DNA of 26,254 bases from Acanthaster planci (taxonomy: Eukaryota > Echinodermata > Asteroidea > Valvatida > Acanthasteridae). Under the pieces are notes generated by a model. That model was not told the DNA's origin, did no database searches, and saw only the letters and a program-made list of their open reading frames with translations. Numbering within the stretch: the stretch's first letter is position 1; each line of letters begins with the position of its first letter. The DNA lies in the NCBI RefSeq assembly GCF_001949145.1, contig NW_019091511.1:526731-552984 (forward strand), written 5' to 3'. Of this stretch, positions 20,180 to 26,254 are shown piece after piece. A program made the translations under genes and the position numbers.

Positions 20180-20332
20180 GTAAGCCGTCATGCAACCTAC
20201 ACTCGTAAACAGGAAGTCGTGGGTTCAAGTCCCACCCAAGCTTGCTTTGGTTTATTTTGACCAGCCTTTGGGGGAAAACACTTGGTATACAGTGTTATAA
20301 TACACGTCAAACACGGCAAACTATCTAAAATT
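20180..20332 (+). mobile_element. tRNA-derived SINE, copy 2 (box A deleted)
   Basis: It begins GTAAGCCGTCATGCAA, aligning with the 5' end of the full copy at 22132 (minus strand), but lacks the stretch holding box A. It then matches through CACTCGTAAACAGGAAG, box B (GTGGGTTCAAGTCCCACCC, about 20219-20237), AAGCTTG, CTTGGTATACAGTGTTATAA and CACGTCAAACACGGCAAA to an A-rich end. It is a degenerate, inactive copy. Confidence 0.82.
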
Positions 20333-20938
20333 AAACTGCATGATTCTATTGGCATGACTGGATGAAATTCAGCCAATCAGATGATTTTATTATCTTGTGG
20401 TTATTTGACCATTTTTTTTCGTCACTTAATTATCACTGTACTGCGCTGCACCGGTGAACAGGTTTGATTCACAATACAGTGTGCCACCCAGAGGTTGCCA
20501 TGGAGAGGCCATTTTTTAAGTTTATGGCCGAAAAAAGCATGGCCGCCTCGCCATGATTTGCATTTGAGCGATAATGTTATTAGACAACTTGGAGAAATGT
20601 GGGATAGATTGGGACATTCCATGCAAAAGAAAGAAGAGGGCATTAATTGAAACCACTACTCAAAATACACTTTAATATGAATCTTCTTCCCTGACAAACA
20701 AACATTGAGAATGATTCAAGATCCCCACAAGCAGGTGAGGAGGAGAATTGTTGACCATTGTTCTGTACAATGCAAAAATAGCCTTTCTGTGGCAGCCTCT
20801 TGGTGGAGCATTGTATTGTGAATGCCCTGTATTATTCCACTTTAGATTGGTTTATTGAAGTGAACTACTAAATGTGTTTTGAAGGATAGGACACCAGTGA
20901 AGCGAAGCGCTGGTAATGAGATGTTATAGGTACATGTA
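20333..20938. other. 600-bp AT-rich spacer, nothing recognised
   Basis: No gene, repeat pair or regulatory arrangement could be supported. The minus-strand 73-codon ORF at 20422-20643 has no recognisable motif. Confidence 0.6.
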
Positions 20939-21551
20939 CAGTAGAATGCCGCTGTAACGAACAAGACGGGGCCCACGCTAAATGTTTGGTACAGCGGTCG
21001 TTCGGGATAGCAAATTTATTTGCAGAACGTTTCATTGCTATGTTGAGTAGCGCCCTCTCTAGTCTAACCAAAGTGCACCCTTTTGTGATACCTTGGTTCG
21101 CTGTTTTCATGATGTTTTGCCCTTGCATTCAAGTTTAAGGTTTCTAGAAATGTATCTGTTAATTATTTTTGTTTTTGATTTAAACTTGAGTCAAAAAATT
21201 GATATCGAGTATCAGTGGCGCCCTCTTTAGAGTATTGTTAGTGCAATGCCACCGTACGCATATGTGTGGTTTTTTTCCGCACTCGATCATGTGGAGTCGT
21301 AAAACCAGTGTCTATTCAATACTGTTGACAACTAGTGGCTTTCCCTTCTAATCCTTGGGGAAATAATGGCCACTTGTCACTTTCCAACATAAAAAACACC
21401 GACTGTTTTATCATGTTGACATTTGGGAATTACAAACAGCAACTGAATAGTGTTTGGTAGGTTCTGTGCACAAATTATTGGGAGCCAAGGACAATGTTCG
21501 ATACAGCCGAATGTTTGGTATGGTGGTGTTCGGTATAGAGGCGTTCCACTG
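20939..21551. mobile_element. non-autonomous pogo-like DNA transposon, about 613 bp
   Basis: The left end reads CAGTAGAATGCCGCTGTAAC and the right end, reverse-complemented, CAGTGGAACGCCTCTATACC. Both continue CGAACA. TA flanks each end (20937-20938 and 21552-21553). Ends of the form CAGTRGAACnCC..TA with TA duplication are typical of pogo/Tigger-type Tc1/mariner relatives. A further subterminal inverted copy of AAATGTTTGGTA..CGTTCG lies inside the left end. No transposase is encoded. The interior carries two GCGCCCTCT motifs, at about 21051 and 21218. Confidence 0.85.
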
Positions 21552-21957
21552 TATGTGTATATCAGCCTTGATACTTGATCTACAGAATGCTGCATGCCTC
21601 GGACAATGAAGGGCACTGTCCAGCACAATAGTGCTGCTTTTTGTCATTTTGGTATGCCTGAAAAAATTTAGTAAGTTTTCAGACAAAAGTGTAAAGACAT
21701 CAGGAATTTCTTCTTGTTTCATACATGCATTCTAAAAAACCAAATAGACCACACCTGTCCATATGGAGCAAACAGGCTTTTCAAGAAAGTATTAAACAAA
21801 CGATGATTCATGAAAGGATGAAGTTTTGACATGTCAACAGCAAGGGTTTATTGTGTCTCAATATTCAACCACAGAGCCTTCGTGGTTCCCCCTACTAAAC
21901 TCCTTCAATCAGTTTGACCCTTCTCCCGAAAGGCTAATTGCATTATGAAAGTGCACC
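21552..21957. other. 400-bp spacer, nothing recognised
   Basis: AT-rich sequence without a supported gene or repeat. The overlapping minus-strand ORFs starting in this area run into the pogo-like element and are treated as chance. Confidence 0.6.
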
Positions 21958-22132
21958 TTATTTTTTAATTACTGGTTTTGCCCTTAACTGACGTATATTC
22001 ATAAACACTGTATACTTGGTGCTTGTCTGAGAGCTTATGAAAAAATTCACAAGCTTACTCAGGTGGGACTAGAACCCACTACCTCCTGCTAACTAGTGCA
22101 GATGTCTTAACCACTTGACCATCACGCTTACC
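21958..22132 (-). mobile_element. tRNA-derived SINE, copy 3 (fullest copy)
   Basis: Read on the minus strand, the head is tRNA-like: GGTAAGCGTGATGGTCAAG, a box A-like GGTCAAGTGGTTAAGAC, an anticodon-arm-like CTGC..loop..GCAG, and box B GGTTCTAGTCCC within GTGGGTTCTAGTCCCACC. The body follows (TGAGTAAGCTTGTGAA, then CAAGTATACAGTGTTTATGA and ACGTCAGTTAAGGGCAAAA), ending A-rich. The head resembles Leu/Ser-type tRNAs, but there is no acceptor-stem pairing, so this is a SINE and not a tRNA gene. Only this copy keeps both promoter boxes. Confidence 0.85.
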
Positions 22133-22432
22133 AGTGCCGGCTGGCCAGTCTAAGCAGACAGAGAGTCAGATGTACATGTAGCTGATCTTTTCAAATATAC
22201 AATTCCCCCCAAACACACTTGGAAACTTACACAAATTATCAAGGCAAGACCTTTCAACAGTTTCAAGAGCCACTACAGCCATTTAAGGGAAGATGTTCTC
22301 ATCCTATTAATGAGTGACCTTTCATCTGACAAAAGCAGTGTATTTTTGTTACTCTGTTAAACTCATGTAAAGTTTCATCCCACCAGTTTCCCTAATTTCT
22401 ACAGTCACAGTGATGCTGTAATCTTTTTTCTT
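22133..22432. other. 300-bp spacer, nothing recognised
   Basis: AT-rich, with no gene. It runs into a pyrimidine-rich tract (ATCTTTTTTCTTGTAG) that borders the repeat block starting at 22433. Confidence 0.6.
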
Positions 22433-23841
22433 GTAGAGGATTGTGGTCGATGATTGCCATTTGATGTCATAACAAAGGAATGTTTGAAAGTCATCTGCAA
22501 TCAGAGGTTGCAATCAGAGGTCACATGACAGAAGTCACATGACAAGGTAAAAAGTTATGCATGTAATTCTGTTAAATTTTGCGTCATGACTAGTTAGTTT
22601 TAGGTGAGTAATTAGCAGTCGGTGCTCCATGATTAAAAAACCGTCACAGTATAAGTGCAAACAATGTGACCGATGCTTTTTGCTGGAAATGAATTACACT
22701 GTATTATGAAATTCTGTTTCCTATGCTTAAAAGGAAATGTTTTAGCTTAAACAGAAACTTTGTAAAAAAAAAGTTTAGGAAAAAAAATTTGTAGAAAAAT
22801 CTCATGCAGAAAAGTAAGAAGTTTGAAATCATCAAAGTGTTTGCAGTCACAGTGTATTTTTTTTCAGTGTAATTTTAAGAGGCACACTGACAAGGTAAGG
22901 TGTTTCTCAAATGATCAGCAGTTCTGCACCTTGCAAGTGTTCCACAAATTGGCAAGAACGATTAAGGATTTTTGAGTTTCACAGTCGCAATTTATTTCTT
23001 TTGCACAGGATTTTAGTCGATGATCACCTTTGATGCCACAACGAAGGAGTGTTGAATGAGCTCTATTGGCAATCAGAGGTCACATGACAAGGTAAAACTT
23101 ATATGGAATCATTAGAGTTGGGAGCCATCTTGTTTTTTTTTTCAAAGTGATTTTTAGGAGCCCAGCTAAAATAAACATCTTCATGCACGTAGTAATTTGT
23201 CAAATGAGGAGCAGTTTCCACAGCTTACATATGATCACAAACTGGCAAGAATGATTATGAATTATGTGAATTTCACAGTTTATGTGGCGGGTCAAGGAAT
23301 ATCAAATGGCTAAGTTGTCATTCTTGCCATCAGGGCATTGAGATGAGGCCAACTATTCTTATTTTGTTTCTGCTCTTTGACAACAGTGTTCTTAGTAATC
23401 AACAAAGAACTTCCACACAAACTGGAAAAGTTGGTATTGTGATAAGAAATTGTGTAGGATATAATGTCCAACATGCCATAATGCACCAGACACTCCAAAA
23501 ACTTTTGAGTGTGTGTTACGTAAGTTTAGTAACTTTTTGTCATTAGTGTGAATCTTGAAGTTAAAAGTTCATACAATTAGTAATAGAGAAAAATTATTAG
23601 AAGTGAATCAGTCACAAATATAATCCACCTCTAGATGCCGCTTACAAAATGTATTACTTCAGGACCAAATAAATTCCAGGGGTGTAAAATGCTAAAAATT
23701 AATAAATTGGTCAGTTGAAGTGCTGCAGACATCCCGGTGTGCACATTGAGATTAGAACCTATCTAGTGAAGGATTTAGTATTAATAACCTGGCAGGCAAG
23801 TTGATATTAGGATAACATTTGAATGCTCCATTGACAAGGTA
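22433..23841 (+). repeat. degenerate repeats with splice-site-like borders
   Basis: 22440-22550 and 23010-23095 are diverged copies of one segment. Each is preceded by a pyrimidine tract and AG (TTCTTGTAG, TTTTGCACAG), contains GTCGATGAT..CC.TTTGATG, AATCAGAGG and GTCACATGAC, and ends ACAAG|GTAAAA. A second pair, 22880-22990 and about 23150-23290, shares CAAATGA..AGCAGTT, ACAAA.TGGCAAGAA.GATTA and TTTCACAGT. GACAAGGTA recurs at 22889 and 23833. All three frames of the exon-like segment contain stops, so it is not protein-coding. It may be duplicated non-coding exons or decayed tandem repeats. Confidence 0.6.
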
Positions 23842-24048
23842 TTTTGTGCTTATGTACAGTAGAAATCATTCAAAACACCACAAATTGTTGGAGTTTCAAA
23901 GTACAATGTATTTGTGGCAGGTTTTCTCTTCTGTAGAAAAGATCTATAAATTTTGATGCGGCAAGTCTTTGAATCGCATTTCACTTGCGACAGATTGGCT
24001 TTTGCATTGAGAACCGACATTTAACATTAAATCATTTTTTTTCATGAG

Positions 24049-24297
24049 GTGTTGGCGTCAGCTGGTGGGTGCCTGTCACCGATGTCTGGTCCTTCCAAGA
24101 TGCATGATGTCACCAACAGCTTCCTTTATCAGGTATCCGCATCAGCTGATGGGTCCCTGTCACCAATGTCTGGTCCTTCCAAGATGCATGATGTCACCAA
24201 CATTTTCATTCATCAGTTGATTGCCTTTGCTGAAGGCAGGAGTCAATCATACGGATGTCCAGAGGAGTTGGCGAAGGACTTGAGCTCACTTTAAATG
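24049..24297 (+). repeat. 84-bp tandem repeat, open in one frame (candidate exon)
   Basis: Units start at 24049, 24133 and 24217. The first two are about 85% identical, and the third is strongly diverged and ends at a stop. The 28-codon unit reads V-x-A-S-A-x-G-x-LSPMSGPSKMHDVTN-x-F-x-x-Q. The period is a multiple of three, and the frame is open from 24031 to TAA at 24292-24294. An AG at 24047-24048 after ATCATTTTTTTTCATGAG could be an acceptor. Each unit ends CAG, and the first is followed by GTATCC, a possible donor. I do not recognise the sequence. It is a coding exon candidate or a minisatellite open by chance. Confidence 0.55.
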
Positions 24298-24714
24298 GAA
24301 AAGATGAGAACAATTTCTCATTGTTAAACCTAAAACTACAATTTCAGTACAAAAACTTAGTTTTTGGAAAGTTCTTTGAATACCTATAAGCTGCACAACC
24401 TTTTTTTTAAAATTACGCAAAGATTTACTTCCTGGAAATTAAAAATAACCAAATCTGATGGAGATAAACTATTACTAAGAGCTGATTTTGTTTCAGTCCA
24501 TTCACAACACATGCAAAAGCCATGCATGAGTCTAATATGATGGTAAAATACACCACACGTGATCTTTTAAGACGAATTGTGTAATTGGCTCTTAAGGTAG
24601 CATGCACGCACCAATATCGTTGTAGCAACATGTATACACAAAAAGATGGTGGCATTTTCCTGAGCTGAACGATGCCTTTCATTACAAAGGTACAGTAATT
24701 ACAACATAACTAGT
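24298..24714. other. 400-bp AT-rich spacer, nothing recognised
   Basis: The minus-strand 85-codon ORF at 24425-24682 has no recognisable motif. No repeats or motifs of note were seen. Confidence 0.55.
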
Positions 24715-24822
24715 CCATATACATGTAGCATCCCTCAGTATCGGATGTTGACAAACAAGTTCTCTCGGATTTGCCGAGGGAATTAGTTTGTCAACTTCCA
24801 ATGCCTTGGTAAGCTAATATGG
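24715..24822. mobile_element. 108-bp hairpin element (MITE-like palindrome)
   Basis: The outer ends CCATAT (24715-24720) and ATATGG (24817-24822) are complementary. Inner arms GTTGACAAAC (24747-24756) and GTTTGTCAAC (24786-24795) pair perfectly, followed after mismatches by CTCGG/CCGAG around a loop of about five bases. Nearly the whole element is one imperfect stem. There is no ORF. The shape suits a short palindromic MITE, or if transcribed a long hairpin RNA. Confidence 0.65.
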
Positions 24823-25268
24823 ATGATCAATATGAAAACCGTTATTATTTAATGACTTGACACTTGTTCGCCACTTTTAAAATTTGATCAGGTCATTTCA
24901 AGAATAAAATAAGTAAAAAGGGACTTTGTTGATGTCCATTGTTTTTATTTGTCTGACTTTCGTCACGTCTTGCATTCAATTTGGGAAAATCACCGCCTCC
25001 TGATACGATACTCTTTTGATATCTCTTGAAGGTTGAATGTTGTGAATCGTTCAAAAACACAAATTGAAAAGTATTTTCAATTCCGTGAGAAGACCTGCAT
25101 TTTGATTCCTGTGTACATTTTACATTAACATGAAAATGGCGACTGCAATGTACTGCATGCTCTTAAATTAAAGGAAAATACCCGCAGATGCAACTTTCAA
25201 ACCGAGACTAAGTAAAAGACGCTAAATGGTTGGAATTTATGGAGCATATTTTGGATTGTGAGTCAGAT
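24823..25268. other. 450-bp spacer, nothing recognised
   Basis: AT-rich sequence with no gene, repeat or motif that I can support. Confidence 0.55.
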
Positions 25269-25420
25269 TTAAAAAGAACTGAGCCTATAGTCCAAGGAAC
25301 TCAACTCTAAACTGGAAACTTAAAAAGAACTGTGCCTATAGTCCAAGGAACTCAACTCTAAACTGGAAACTTAAAAAGAACTGTGCCTATAGTCCAAGGA
25401 AATCAACTCTAAACTGGAAT
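25269..25420. repeat. 51-bp minisatellite, three copies
   Basis: Units start at 25269, 25320 and 25371, each from TTAAAAAGAACTG to AACTCTAAACTGGAA. They differ at only a few positions (GAGCC/GTGCC, GGAACTC/GGAAATC), so the expansion is recent. No ORF runs through it. Confidence 0.96.
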
Positions 25421-25620
25421 TAGAGCAACAAATTTATACCTTTTTACTTGGATATTTCACTGGAAAGTTCTAAGAATGTGCTGCCCTGCCTGATAGTTTG
25501 CTACTCAGAGTTGGAGGGTTTTAATTGCGAGTATTTCTTGGCTTACCTTTACGATTTCTGAGGGTTTAACATCGTCAAAATGTGTTGATGGCAAAGTTAC
25601 TTGTAAACCGCTTGAGACAG

Positions 25621-25642
25621 GTCACGTGACTCGTGAACCAAT
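25621..25642. promoter_or_regulatory. palindromic E-box GTCACGTGAC next to CCAAT
   Basis: GTCACGTGAC at 25621-25630 is a perfect 10-bp palindrome and the consensus site of USF/TFE/MITF-type bHLH-ZIP factors. CCAAT follows at 25638-25642, then a purine-rich tract (GGGGGGAGAGAGGGAGA). E-box plus CCAAT at short spacing is a common promoter layout. No TATA box, CpG-rich block or first exon can be confirmed, so this is only a candidate. Confidence 0.4.
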
Positions 25643-26161
25643 AATAAGGGGGGAGAGAGGGAGACTACGAAGCGAATAGAAGACATTTTTCAGCTGTGCT
25701 GTCATTGCTCATGCAAACATTAAATGAGGCAAACGGCTGCAAGGAAGACCAATTCTTTTGTTAGATTCCTTTGTTCAGTCTTGCCTTAACAATAAAATGT
25801 TTCCAGGCATACGGAGGACTAGACGCCAATATCTTTGGTTACTCTTGAGTGAACAACAAGGGGGAACACTGAATCAGAAAATCTCACTAAACTAGCCTTT
25901 AAAAGCATTACCGCCAACAAAGTGATGTTTTTGGCAGAGGAAATTACACAGAAAGCCAGGAAACTGATGACTTTAGTATAGGAAATTACCTTTAGAATAG
26001 ATCTTTTCTTTCAAAACTCAACAATTTCCAAGGAATACAGATTTGGGTATTTGAACAGGTAGAGAACTGAAAAGCTTTTCACCTTCGAACGTAGATGGCG
26101 CTCTTTAAAGTGTACGGTCTTGGGGTCTGGAAATGTGATATATCGGTTGGACTGCTATGAT
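25643..26161. other. 500-bp spacer with one weak exon-like site
   Basis: After TGTTTCCAG (AG at 25805-25806) the sequence reads AYGGLDANIFGYS then TGA, in phase 0. This is short enough to be chance. AATAAA lies at 25791-25796 just before it. A GGCGCTCTTTA motif, like the inverted ones in the pogo-like element, is near 26098. Nothing else is supported. Confidence 0.4.
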
Positions 26162-26232
26162 CCAAAACGAGGCTGCCGCCTTCGCATTGTTAACAACTAT
26201 CCAACAATGCGAAGGTGGCAGCCTCGCTTTGG
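26162..26232. repeat. near-perfect 30-bp inverted repeat (hairpin)
   Basis: Arms 26162-26191 (CCAAAACGAGGCTGCCGCCT and on) and 26203-26232 (AACAATGCGAAGGTGGCAGC and on) are complementary at 28 of 30 positions around an 11-nt spacer. One mismatch is a G.U pair on the plus strand, the other a G.U pair on the minus strand. It is GC-rich against an AT-rich background. It could be a small MITE, a hairpin RNA precursor or a recent palindromic duplication. No ORF is present. Confidence 0.85.
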
Positions 26233-26254
26233 GTTGTAACAATTCACTATTCAG

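Noticed and set aside
20650-20672. Second end of the mariner-type MITE (CACTACTCAAAATACACTTT)
   Set aside because: Only one end-like match of about 12 bp, with no partner inverted repeat nearby and no TA pair that defines an element.
22056-22132. tRNA gene on the minus strand
   Set aside because: Box A and box B are present, but the acceptor-stem ends do not pair, and related copies share a non-tRNA body downstream. It is a SINE head.
1-26254. CRISPR array, bacterial operon or phage-type system
   Set aside because: Introns, SINEs and the split ePHD gene show eukaryotic DNA. The tandem repeats have no spacer structure.

Overview
The window is eukaryotic: AT-rich DNA with split coding exons, GT-AG splice sites, a tRNA-derived SINE family, MITEs and minisatellites. 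The dispersed ACATGTACATG-type repeats, the AGAGGGCGC-type repeats and a single TCF20/RAI1-type gene (vertebrates carry two relatives) suggest a marine invertebrate, perhaps an echinoderm or another non-vertebrate deuterostome. No decisive species marker is visible, so this placement is tentative.

One protein-coding gene can be supported firmly. It is on the plus strand and encodes a TCF20/RAI1-family chromatin protein. The layout is an acceptor at 4629-4630, a short stretch of 5' UTR with two tiny upstream ORFs, a giant coding exon (4701-8051), and small exons at 9326-9419, 13549-13598 and 14071-14103. The giant exon carries a long disordered Ser/Pro/Gln-rich region, a basic patch, an AT-hook and the first half of an extended PHD (ePHD) zinc module. 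The small exons complete that module with correct reading phase and every expected Cys/His ligand. A second possible last exon lies at 15093-15233, so two alternative C-termini are plausible. The first (non-coding) exon and promoter are not identifiable here.

Regions. 1-4630: upstream or first-intron DNA rich in TACATGTA palindromes, with two copies of a local repeat and a dead Tc1-like transposase (1806-2634). 4631-14430: the gene. Its introns hold a duplicated segment in which one copy was later split by a SINE fragment (8180-9060), a 225-bp mariner-type MITE (9568-9792) and a 3 x 55-bp minisatellite (13617-13780). 14430-26254: no certain gene. This part holds an AGAGGGCGC repeat cluster (18043-18220), several exon-like islands, two more SINE copies (20180-20332 plus strand, 21958-22132 minus strand), a 613-bp pogo-like non-autonomous element with TA target duplications (20939-21551), degenerate repeats with splice-site-like edges (22433-23841), an 84-bp in-frame coding-like repeat (24049-24294), two hairpin elements (24715-24822, 26162-26232), a 3 x 51-bp minisatellite (25269-25420) and a promoter-like E-box plus CCAAT pair near 25630.

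I see no evidence for a multi-gene system. The more unusual items are the alternative ePHD C-termini, the start-stop uORF, the nuclear-receptor half-site triplet in the 3' UTR, the SINE family with its paralogous empty site, and the unexplained exon-like islands downstream.
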